From: Acidobacteriota bacterium
Lineage (GTDB): Bacteria; Acidobacteriota; Terriglobia; Acidiferrales; UBA7541
Direction: 5' to 3'
DNA: 64,000 bases
NCBI GenBank assembly: GCA_003225295.1
Contig: QHYZ01000049.1
Location: 78,721 to 142,720, forward strand
This document shows positions 46,186-54,205 of this stretch, piece after piece. Below the pieces are notes generated by a model. That model worked only from the letters and a program-made list of their open reading frames with translations, made no database searches and was not told where the DNA came from. The position numbers were made by a program, and so were the translations under genes. Position 1 is the first letter of the stretch, and every line of letters starts with the position of its first letter.

Positions 46186-47373
46186 TTAACTGGGAGCCGC
46201 CAGGTTTTTTCCTGCAGGTGCCAGGCGATAGAGAGCAGCCATGACGCCTCCCTCTTTGTGCGGCACACTCGCCAAGCGCATGCCCATTTCGATTCCCGTC
46301 AGGGTCCCCGTCAACATTAAATCATTGAAGTGTCCCAGGTGACCGATGCGAAACACCTTGTTCGCAAGCTTTCCCAGTCCGGAGCCAAGGGACAGGTCGA
46401 AATGCTCCAGGATCGTGGCACGCAGTCGGTCCGCGTCGTGACCCTTTGGGGTGAATACCGCCGTGACGGTACTTGAATATTCTTGAGGCACGCTGCAGAC
46501 GATTTCCAGACCCCACTCCCAAACCGTGGCACGAACCGCTCTCGCATGTCGTTCATGACGGCGAAATACGTTCTCCAGTCCTTCTTCGCGAATCATCTGC
46601 AAAGCCTCTCGCAAGCCATAGATGAGGTTCGTTGCCGGTGTGTAAGGGTAAAAGCCCGTCTCACAGGATTTCAACATGCCTTGCCAGTCCCAATAACATC
46701 TCGGCATTTTCGCCATCTTGTTTGCCAACAGGGCCTTCTGTGAAATCGCGTTAAAACTCAGACCCGGAGGAATCATCAAGCCCTTTTGTGAGGCTGCAAT
46801 TGTCACATCGACTTCCCACTCATCATGGCGGTATTCCATCGATCCTAAGGAAGAAATCGCGTCCACCATCAGGAGCGCACGGTGGCCACAGCGATTCATT
46901 GCGCGACGAAGCTCGGCGATTTCGCTCGTTACCCCCGTGGAAGTCTCGTTGTGAACCACCAGCACAGCTTTGAGGACCTGGCTCTTGTCCGCGCTCAAAC
47001 GCGACTCCAGTTCCCCAGCCGACGCACCTGCGCGCCAGTTTCCCGGCACGCTTTCCACTTGGAAGCCCATCTTTTGCGCGAGCTGTCCCCAGAGTAGCGA
47101 AAAGTAGCCCGTCTCGAACAGCAAAACGCGGTCGCCTGGAGAAAGCGTGTTGACCAGCGCCGCCTCCCAGGCTCCGGTCCCAGAGGATGGGTACATCACC
47201 ACGGAGGAATTTGTCTGGAAAATGGAGGACAAACCCTCCAGGACTTCTTTTGCTAATTTCGCAAATTCCGCGCCACGATGATCAATAATGGGTTGGCCGA
47301 TGGCCCGCAAAACCCGATCGGGAATATTCGTAGGACCGGGGATTTGTAGAAAGTGCCGGCCAGTACGGTTCAT
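46186..47373 (-). CDS. class V aminotransferase (alanine/serine-glyoxylate type)
   Basis: This PLP enzyme of about 395 residues starts MNRTGRHFLQIPGPTNIPDRV, the usual opening of alanine- or serine-glyoxylate aminotransferases. SGTGAWEAAL binds the cofactor phosphate, LMVDAISSLGSM carries the PLP Asp region, and the Schiff-base lysine is in AASQKGLMIPPGL. It moves an amino group between glyoxylate or hydroxypyruvate and Ala/Ser. That suits the products of tartrate or hydroxymalonate breakdown. The frame extends 31 codons upstream without family character. Its promoter region is shared divergently with the MFS gene and contains operator site 5. Confidence 0.87.
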   Translation of the reverse strand: MNRTGRHFLQIPGPTNIPDRVLRAIGQPIIDHRGAEFAKLAKEVLEGLSSIFQTNSSVVMYPSSGTGAWEAALVNTLSPGDRVLLFETGYFSLLWGQLAQKMGFQVESVPGNWRAGASAGELESRLSADKSQVLKAVLVVHNETSTGVTSEIAELRRAMNRCGHRALLMVDAISSLGSMEYRHDEWEVDVTIAASQKGLMIPPGLSFNAISQKALLANKMAKMPRCYWDWQGMLKSCETGFYPYTPATNLIYGLREALQMIREEGLENVFRRHERHARAVRATVWEWGLEIVCSVPQEYSSTVTAVFTPKGHDADRLRATILEHFDLSLGSGLGKLANKVFRIGHLGHFNDLMLTGTLTGIEMGMRLASVPHKEGGVMAALYRLAPAGKNLAAPS

Positions 47374-47706
47374 AGGAGTGACAATGTTGCCGCGAGCACA
47401 CACGCGACACGCTTGAGGTTCACACCCAATCTTGTCCTTCTGCAATACATGTCGGCTCCAAGCCAAGGTGCAGCCGCCTCACTATCCCGCGGGGCGGTCA
47501 CGACCGAAGAACGAGTAGGTTCCCCTGGAAGCTCATGGCGCCAAAGGATATCGTAGCCTTCGCAATGCGAGCTTAACGACAGATTAATTTACATTTATCT
47601 GTTTCCGCAGGCCGCACTATTTCTAGGTTTGGATCTGATGCTGAAATATACTCCGCGTTGAAACCTTGTTTATGACCGAGCGCCTGAGGGTAAACACGGC
47701 CTCACC
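47374..47706. other. divergent intergenic region between aminotransferase and MFS genes
   Basis: This 333-base gap contains operator site 5 and an AT-rich stretch around 47580-47660. No gene, terminator or RNA is supported. Confidence 0.5.
47572..47599 (+). promoter_or_regulatory. triple-hexamer operator, site 5
   Basis: CTTAAC, ATTAAT and TTTATC lie at exact 11-bp spacing, 108 bases before the MFS start codon. This distance nearly equals sites 1 and 2 (110 and 112). It lies between divergent genes and could serve both. Confidence 0.6.
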
Positions 47707-49077
47707 GTGGCATCGACAACGAGCCATCGAGTACCAGAGCCGAAGAAAACAGCGCATATGGCCGAGCTTGTACAGACCTCCCATGCATCAGCGGCGATGA
47801 CCCGCAACGCGGCGTCCCAGCGATGGGTTCGCATCATTCCCGTCGCTCTTATCATGTACACCATCGCGTTTATCGATCGCACCAACATCTCGCTTGCCCT
47901 GCCGCGAATCAGCCGGGACCTGCATTTGGATCCGCAGCAAGCAGGAACCGTTGCCGGAATTTTCTTCTGGGGCTATCTCGCGCTTCAAATACCTGGCGGC
48001 CATCTGGCCAAACACTGGAGCGCCAAGAAGTTCATCAGCATCCTGCTGGTCGCATGGGGTATCTTTGCCGTCGGTTGCGGTCTGGCCCGTAGCTATCACC
48101 AGCTCTTGTTGCTTCGCTTGTTGCTGGGAGTAGCCGAGAGCGGCGTTCATCCCGCAACGTTAATTCTCCTCTCACACTGGTTCCCCCGTTCTGAACGAGC
48201 GCGCGCCAATGCGTTTTGGCTGCTCTGCTTGCCGGTTGCGGTGATCGTTTCCTCGCCCATTTCCGGATGGATGCTGGACCATTGGTCCTGGCGCGTGATG
48301 CTGGTTGCCGAGGGGTCGCTGCCTTTCCTGTGGCTCGCGATTTGGCTCAAGTTTGTTCAAGACCATCCGGGGCAGGCGGCCTGGATGCCAGAAAGCGAAC
48401 GAGTTTCTCTGGTGCAAACCCTGCGCAGGGAACATTCCGAACTGGAGGGGCAGGAAAAGGTTCCCTACCTACGTGCTCTGCTGCGTCCTCGAGTGTTTCT
48501 GCTGGCTGCCGTTTATTTTTGTTTCATCAGCGGCCAAATGGGACTCCTGTTCTGGCTCCCCAGCGCGATGGAGAATTTCAAAAAACTGAGCAGCTTTTCG
48601 ACTGGAATTCTTTATACTCTCCCGTTCATCGTTGGAGCTGTCTCTCTCCTGATTATCTCCCGCCACTCGGACAGGGTGCATGAACGCCGCTATCACGCCG
48701 CCGGAGCCATGCTGCTCGGAGGATCCTGCATCCTCCTTGCGGTTGCCACCATATCTCGCTCGCACTTGCTAGCGTTCGCGTTCATCGCCCTCAGCGGAGT
48801 GGGTGCCTATGGACCGATGGGCGCCTTTTGGGCCATACCGACCGAGACTTTGCCGTCAAGAATCGTGGGGTCAGTGATGGGATTCGTCAACGCCATCGGC
48901 AACCTCGGAGCTTACTTTGCGCCTCTGATCGTGGGTTATCTAAACAAGAAATCGGGACACTTTCTTTCAGGATTCGCATACCTTGGCGCTATCACCGTCG
49001 TCGGTGCGGGACTCGCCACGGTGTTGAAGACGACTCCGGGATCCTCGGCGACAGGAAGACAGGAAACCGGAACTTGA
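47707..49077 (+). CDS. MFS transporter, anion:cation symporter family (tartrate/hexarate type)
   Basis: This protein of up to 456 residues has about 12 membrane helices and a polar N-terminal tail. The ACS-family signature is present: YTIAFIDRTNISLALP in helix 1, FFWGYLALQIPGG in helix 2 and RLLLGVAESGVHPATLILLSHWFPRSERARANA around helices 4-5. Members include tartrate (TtuB), glucarate and phthalate carriers, all taking up organic anions with protons. The location upstream of MmgE/PrpD 3 and tartrate dehydrogenase supports tartrate as substrate. Later starts at 47758 or 47797 would give a tail length closer to the family. Confidence 0.85.
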   Translation: MASTTSHRVPEPKKTAHMAELVQTSHASAAMTRNAASQRWVRIIPVALIMYTIAFIDRTNISLALPRISRDLHLDPQQAGTVAGIFFWGYLALQIPGGHLAKHWSAKKFISILLVAWGIFAVGCGLARSYHQLLLLRLLLGVAESGVHPATLILLSHWFPRSERARANAFWLLCLPVAVIVSSPISGWMLDHWSWRVMLVAEGSLPFLWLAIWLKFVQDHPGQAAWMPESERVSLVQTLRREHSELEGQEKVPYLRALLRPRVFLLAAVYFCFISGQMGLLFWLPSAMENFKKLSSFSTGILYTLPFIVGAVSLLIISRHSDRVHERRYHAAGAMLLGGSCILLAVATISRSHLLAFAFIALSGVGAYGPMGAFWAIPTETLPSRIVGSVMGFVNAIGNLGAYFAPLIVGYLNKKSGHFLSGFAYLGAITVVGAGLATVLKTTPGSSATGRQETGT

Positions 49078-49266
49078 CGCAAGCAACTCGACGGTATGCA
49101 ATATCTGCGCGGCTCCGTCTGCCAGGCCGGCATCCTGAAGTTCTAAACTCCCGGGGGCTTAGACACCCGAAGCCAATGATGAAGAGTGGCCAGGTCCGGC
49201 GTGACAATTTGAATTTCTCCGTATAAAGCCGATGCGGCGGGAGTAAGCGTTCGGAATAGGTGCAAC

Positions 49267-50772
49267 GTGTTAAGGCGTGATTTTGGCAAAGCCTCTCTCG
49301 GGGTGATGGGGTCAACCATTCTCGCCGGTTCGCCAGGAAGAGCGCGAGGCGTGCCCGGCAGCGAATTTCCTAGGGCTCCGGGCTTGACAGAGTATGTCGG
49401 CAAATTCGTTGCTGCAACAAGGTATGAGGATATCCCCGAAGGCGTCATCGAGCTTGGCAAGAAGTCCATCCTTGATGGTTTGGGTCTGGCGCTGGCGGGA
49501 TCGCGCGCACAAACCGGATCGATTTGCCGGGAGTACCTTGGGCAGCTTGGTATCTGCGACGGAAAATCCTCTATCATCGGCTCTTCCATAAAAACCTCTC
49601 CCCGTTTCGCCGCGTTTGTAAACGGCGTATCCATTCACGCAGATGATTTCGACGACACGCAACTTTCCGCCGCTAAAGATCGCGTATACGGATTGCTGGT
49701 GCACCCAACCGTGCCGGTGTTGCCCGCCGTCCTCGCGGTGACCGAAGGCAGAGCGATCTCCGGTAAAGAATTCATGCTGGCCTACCATCTGGGGGTCGAG
49801 GTGGAATGCAAGATCGCCGAGGCCATTTCGCCCCGCCATTATCAAGATGGCTTTCATTCCACGGGGACCTGCGGCCCATTCGGCTCCGCGGCAGCCTGCG
49901 CGAAGTTACTTCAATTCGATCTTTCGAAAATACAGAATACCTTTGGCCTGGCCGCCAGCCAGTCGGGCGGCTTGCGGGAAAATTTCGGCACAATGACCAA
50001 ACCGTTTCAGGCCGGCCGCGCTGCCGAGAGCGGTCTGCTTTCGGCTGGACTTGTCTCATTAGGCTGGACGGCGGCGGAGCAAATTCTGGAAGCGGAGCGC
50101 GGGTTTTTCCATGCGCTCGGAGGGTCGTTCGATCCCGGTGCGATCATGGATCGTCTGGGAAAACCTTGGACGTTCACTTCTCCTGGTATCTCGCTCAAGC
50201 CGTATCCGTCGGGTTCCCTCTCTCATCCCGCAATGACCGAGTTGGCGCGGCTGATTAATGCTCATAAATTGCAACCCACGCAAGTGCAGAAGCTCGATAT
50301 CGGTGCAAATCACCAGATGACGACCACGCTGCTTCATCACCGGCCCAAGACCGGATTGGAGGCCAAGTTCAGCATGGAATTTTGCCTGGCAATTCTTCTT
50401 TTGCGCGGGAAGGCAGGACTTAGCGAGTTCTCGGACCCTGTTGTCCAAAGTGCGGACGTGCAGGAGATGATTGGCCGCGTCCATTTTTATGTGGAGCCAG
50501 AAGCTGAAAGCGCAGGCTTCGACAAAATGACCTCTCTTTTGAGAATTCACCTCAGAGATGGACGGGTCATCAGTGGCCGCGCGGATTTTGCCAAAGGCAG
50601 CCCGGCAAACCCAATGAGCTTCGACGAAGCGGCAGCGAAATTCAGGGGATGTGCAGAATTCGCAGAGTGGCCCAGGCAAAAGACCGAGAAACTAATCACT
50701 TACGTAAAGACATTGGACTCGACTCGCGATATCAGCGTACTTTCACCGCTTCTTTCAGCCGAGAAGGGATAG
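49267..50772 (+). CDS. Tat-signal MmgE/PrpD-family protein 3
   Basis: This 501-residue protein starts at a GTG and opens with a twin-arginine motif (LRRDFGKASLGVMGSTILAG). A family domain follows with the HADDFDDTQ equivalent of the HAxDxDD block, LAASQSGGLRENFGTMTKPFQAG and SAGLVSLGWTAAEQILEAERGF. It is only distantly related to copies 1 and 2, so the shared Tat signal is not simply recent duplication. Thirteen bases separate its stop from the tartrate dehydrogenase ATG, indicating an operon. Probable role: isomerisation or dehydration of a carboxylate outside the cytoplasm. Not proven. Confidence 0.82.
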   Translation: MLRRDFGKASLGVMGSTILAGSPGRARGVPGSEFPRAPGLTEYVGKFVAATRYEDIPEGVIELGKKSILDGLGLALAGSRAQTGSICREYLGQLGICDGKSSIIGSSIKTSPRFAAFVNGVSIHADDFDDTQLSAAKDRVYGLLVHPTVPVLPAVLAVTEGRAISGKEFMLAYHLGVEVECKIAEAISPRHYQDGFHSTGTCGPFGSAAACAKLLQFDLSKIQNTFGLAASQSGGLRENFGTMTKPFQAGRAAESGLLSAGLVSLGWTAAEQILEAERGFFHALGGSFDPGAIMDRLGKPWTFTSPGISLKPYPSGSLSHPAMTELARLINAHKLQPTQVQKLDIGANHQMTTTLLHHRPKTGLEAKFSMEFCLAILLLRGKAGLSEFSDPVVQSADVQEMIGRVHFYVEPEAESAGFDKMTSLLRIHLRDGRVISGRADFAKGSPANPMSFDEAAAKFRGCAEFAEWPRQKTEKLITYVKTLDSTRDISVLSPLLSAEKG

Positions 50773-50784
50773 ACTTCAGCGGAA

Positions 50785-51852
50785 ATGAAAACGTTCAGTG
50801 TTGCTGTCATCGCCGGCGATGGCATTGGGAAAGAAGTCGTTCCCGAAGGCATCCGCGTGCTCGAAGCGGCAGCGAGGCGCTTTGGGTTCCAATTCGGATG
50901 GCAGCAGTTCGATTGGAGCTGCGAAACCTACGTGAAAACCGGAAAGATGATGCCTCCTGATGGTCTGCAGCAACTGCGGCCGTTCGACGCCATCTTTCTG
51001 GGAGCCGTGGGGCATCCGAGCGTTGCAGATCACGTTTCGCTTTGGGGGCTGTTGATTCCCATCCGCAGAACCTTTCGGCAGTACGTCAATCTTCGGCCCG
51101 TGCGGCTTTTTGAGGGCATTGAGACGCCGCTGAAAAATTGGAAGCCCGGTCAAATTGATTTCTGTATCGTCCGTGAAAACAACGAAGGAGAATATTCAAA
51201 CATCGGCGGGCGTCTCTACGAGGGAACCGACGACGAGATGGCTGTCCAACAAACTGTCTTCACGCGGCGCGGAGTGAACCGTGTGATGCGTTATGCTTTG
51301 GAATTGGCGCGGAAGCGAAAAAAACATCTTACCTCCGCCACGAAATCAAACGGCATCATTCACACTATGCCTTTCTGGGACGAATGCTTTCAGGCGGTGT
51401 CCGCGGAGTATCCGGACATCCGCACGGACCAGTATCACATCGATATCCTGACCGCTCATTTCGTGCGCCATCCGGACTGGTTCGACGTGGTCGTGGGATC
51501 GAATCTTTTCGGCGATATTCTCTCCGACCTTGGTCCCGCCGTCGTTGGATCGATCGGCATCGCCCCTTCAGCCAACCTCAATCCGGAAAAAGAATTTCCA
51601 TCCATGTTTGAGCCCGTACATGGCTCGGCACCGGATATAGCAGGCAAGGGAATTGCGAACCCCGTTGGACAGATTTGGTCGGGTGCGATGATGCTCCGGC
51701 ATCTCGGCGCTTCGGAGCCCGCGGATGCCGTGGAGAACGCCATCGCGGAAGTTCTGGCGCAATCGAAAGTCCGCACTCCCGATATCGGTGGCACGGCCAC
51801 GACCGAAGAATTGGGGGCAGCCATCGCCACAAGGGTGAGCCAGGCGGAGTAG
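50785..51852 (+). CDS. ttuC: tartrate dehydrogenase / D-malate dehydrogenase (TtuC type)
   Basis: This 355-residue enzyme of the isocitrate/isopropylmalate dehydrogenase family begins VAVIAGDGIGKEV. It carries the blocks that distinguish tartrate/D-malate enzymes: VGHPSVADHVSLWGLLIPIRR, YVNLRPVRL, IDFCIVRENNEGEYSNIGGR, then DILTAHFVRHPDWFDVVVGSNLFGDILSD and EPVHGSAPDIAGKGIANP. These NAD-dependent enzymes oxidise L- or meso-tartrate to oxaloglycolate or glycerate and D-malate to pyruvate. With tarD the island therefore covers more than one tartrate stereoisomer. Start is an ATG; the upstream MmgE/PrpD 3 gene is 12 bases away. Confidence 0.9.
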   Translation: MKTFSVAVIAGDGIGKEVVPEGIRVLEAAARRFGFQFGWQQFDWSCETYVKTGKMMPPDGLQQLRPFDAIFLGAVGHPSVADHVSLWGLLIPIRRTFRQYVNLRPVRLFEGIETPLKNWKPGQIDFCIVRENNEGEYSNIGGRLYEGTDDEMAVQQTVFTRRGVNRVMRYALELARKRKKHLTSATKSNGIIHTMPFWDECFQAVSAEYPDIRTDQYHIDILTAHFVRHPDWFDVVVGSNLFGDILSDLGPAVVGSIGIAPSANLNPEKEFPSMFEPVHGSAPDIAGKGIANPVGQIWSGAMMLRHLGASEPADAVENAIAEVLAQSKVRTPDIGGTATTEELGAAIATRVSQAE

Positions 51853-51915
51853 GCCTTCGACCTTATCCCCATTGAGCAGGACTGGGGGATTGCGAGCGAC
51901 CAATAATGTGGTTGG

Positions 51916-53892
51916 CTATTCAGGCAGACGCAGCTTGCGCTGCAGTTCATGAAACCGCGGATAGGAACGCAGAGTATCCAACTGCGGGTCAACTTTGAGA
52001 AAGACGATAGCGTTGGAGTGGTCGGCATAGGCTTTTTCAAGCCAGTCCAAGGCGCGCTCATTTTCGCCCAGGCCCGCATACACGATCGCCACGTAGAAAG
52101 GCGAAACATATTGTCTCTTCGATAGCTGCAATTGCTCTAACAGATTTCTTGCTTCCGTGATTCTTCCGGAAACTGCCAAGGTTCGCGCAAGGGCAGCAAG
52201 GACAGGCGGACTGCCGAGTGAAAGCTCTGTGGCGCGCCGCAGCTCCGCAATCGCTTGGTCATACGCTTTTTTCTGTTCGTAGGCCTGACCAAGCACGAGG
52301 TGCGGAAGCACAAAGGCCGGATCCATATCAATGGTGTTTCGCAACTGTTCAATGGCTTGGTCATATTCGCGGGCCATGTAGAGTCGCCAGCCTAAACTGA
52401 AATTCATGCTGATGGAAAGAGGGTCCAGGTCATGCGCGCGATTCATTTCCGCGATGCTCTCGCTGGTGCGTCCCATGCTCATTAAATAGAGGGAATTTCG
52501 CTGGTAAGCGGTGGCGTAACTGGGGTTCAGCTCCACGGCGCGGCGAAATCCGCTGGCCGCTGCGTTCCAATCCCAGTCGTAGTTGAATCGCACGGTTGCG
52601 AGCGAAGTGTGGGCTTCGGCAAGCGTGTCATCTAGTTCGAGCGATTTGAGGGCGGCGGCGCGCGCTTGCGGAGCTACTCCCGAGGCAGGAACGGTCCCGA
52701 CAATTGCAGAACCGATGATGCTGTAGCAGTCCGCCAGACCGGCATAGGCGAGTGCGTAATTGGGATCTTTCTCGATCGCGAGCTGAAAATAATCGATGGC
52801 CTTGGTGAGGCCTTCCTGGGAACGCTTGTTCCAGTAATAGCGGCCTTTGAGGTAGTTCTCGTAACTTTGGGTGCTGACGGGGCGAGTAGTGGCGAGCCGT
52901 ACCTGGTCTTCGGGTGTCAGTTTGACTCGGATTTCGTTGACGATGGCGCTGGCGACATGGCTTTGCAGAGTGAGGATATCCCCCAACTGGCTTTCGTAAG
53001 TTTCTGCCCAGAGGTGGCGGTCGGTAGCCACCTGCACAAGTTCCGCCGTGATTCGAACGCGGTCACCTGAACGCAACACAGTACCTTCCACTACAGAATC
53101 TACATTCAAATCCCGCGCAATCTGTGAAAGTGCTTTGTGCGTCCCTTTGTATTCCATAGACGAGGTACGCGAAATAACGCGCAAGGAACGAATCTTTGCC
53201 AAATGGGCGATCAATTCGTCGGTCATGCCATCGGCGAAGTACGCCTGGTCTTTATCCGCGGAAAGATTTTCGAAAGGCAGGACAACGAGCGAGGTCATCC
53301 GACCCTGAGGTGCGACGGCAACCGATGGCCTCGGAAGGTAGCGAAAACCGAAAGAGGCGGCGAGGACAATCACGATTAGGAAGATCGTAAGGGAGAAAAG
53401 CCGAGGTCGCAGGACGCGGTCACTCTTCTTCGCTGCAGTCGCCGGGAATTCGGGCGAGGCAAGAGAGAGGGCAGGGTTCTCATTCGGATTAGCTGTGGGA
53501 GACGCGCCTAACCGCGCAGTTTGCGGAGGATGCGATTCGATCAGCGGGGCGGATTTCTCCTCGACCGGAGCCACAAACCTGTATCCCCGTCGCGGAAGTG
53601 TCTCGATGAAGCGCGGATTTTCAGAGGAATCGCTGAGCGCTTCACGAAGACGCATGACGGCAGTGTTCAGACTATGGTCGAAGTCCACGAAAGTGTTACG
53701 GGGCCATAGGCGGCTCTGCAATTCCTCACGAGTGACCATTTCGCCGCGGTGCTCAAGAAGAATGGCGAGAATCTGGCAGGGCTGCTCTTGGAGCTTTATG
53801 CGCATCCCGTGCTTGCGCAGTTCACCGGCCCGAAGGTCGAACTCGTACGCACCAAAGCGCAGCGAGTTCACCTGAAGAGTAGAGTTTTTCAT
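51916..53892 (-). CDS. CadC-like membrane regulator with winged helix, TolB-like domain and TPR repeats
   Basis: The protein has 658 residues. An N-terminal OmpR-type winged helix (about 10-105, ending FIETLPRRGYRFVAPV) binds DNA. A Pro-rich linker leads to one membrane helix (about 167-187). Then comes a FlgO/TolB-like domain (VVLPFENLSADKDQAYFADGMTDELIAHLA) and at least seven TPR units to the C-terminus. This is a one-component regulator that senses outside the membrane and acts on DNA inside. It is divergent from TonB receptor 3, its most likely target. No phospho-acceptor domain is present. Confidence 0.87.
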   Translation of the reverse strand: MKNSTLQVNSLRFGAYEFDLRAGELRKHGMRIKLQEQPCQILAILLEHRGEMVTREELQSRLWPRNTFVDFDHSLNTAVMRLREALSDSSENPRFIETLPRRGYRFVAPVEEKSAPLIESHPPQTARLGASPTANPNENPALSLASPEFPATAAKKSDRVLRPRLFSLTIFLIVIVLAASFGFRYLPRPSVAVAPQGRMTSLVVLPFENLSADKDQAYFADGMTDELIAHLAKIRSLRVISRTSSMEYKGTHKALSQIARDLNVDSVVEGTVLRSGDRVRITAELVQVATDRHLWAETYESQLGDILTLQSHVASAIVNEIRVKLTPEDQVRLATTRPVSTQSYENYLKGRYYWNKRSQEGLTKAIDYFQLAIEKDPNYALAYAGLADCYSIIGSAIVGTVPASGVAPQARAAALKSLELDDTLAEAHTSLATVRFNYDWDWNAAASGFRRAVELNPSYATAYQRNSLYLMSMGRTSESIAEMNRAHDLDPLSISMNFSLGWRLYMAREYDQAIEQLRNTIDMDPAFVLPHLVLGQAYEQKKAYDQAIAELRRATELSLGSPPVLAALARTLAVSGRITEARNLLEQLQLSKRQYVSPFYVAIVYAGLGENERALDWLEKAYADHSNAIVFLKVDPQLDTLRSYPRFHELQRKLRLPE

Positions 53893-54205
53893 GGCCTAGT
53901 GAGAAGAGACGACTGCCAGTATAACCCGACTGCTAGCGAAGGCAAAACATCGAGTTGGTTACCCACGCTTCTAAGTGGTTTGTTTTGAGCAAACCAGCAT
54001 GTGATGAATAAGTGTTTTCGATGTGACGCTATAAGACTTGCAATGCTTGGAGGTGGGAAGCAGAGTGCGGCTCATGCTGGGGCCGCGTAAGGCGGACGTA
54101 TCAAGGCCCGAACAACCTGTCGAGAGTTTGAGCAAGTGATGCCTGTCATGGAGCGGGGGAGCTCTTGGTGTTCGAATCACCTGCTGGGCAATTCAGGAGG
54201 ACGAA
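53893..54205. other. divergent promoter region between CadC-like regulator and TonB receptor 3
   Basis: This 313-base gap has no coding gene. GGAGG lies before the receptor ATG. A degenerate two-hexamer version of the island element may occur at 54004-54020 (ATGAAT, five bases, TTTTCG), but the third hexamer is missing. Confidence 0.4.
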
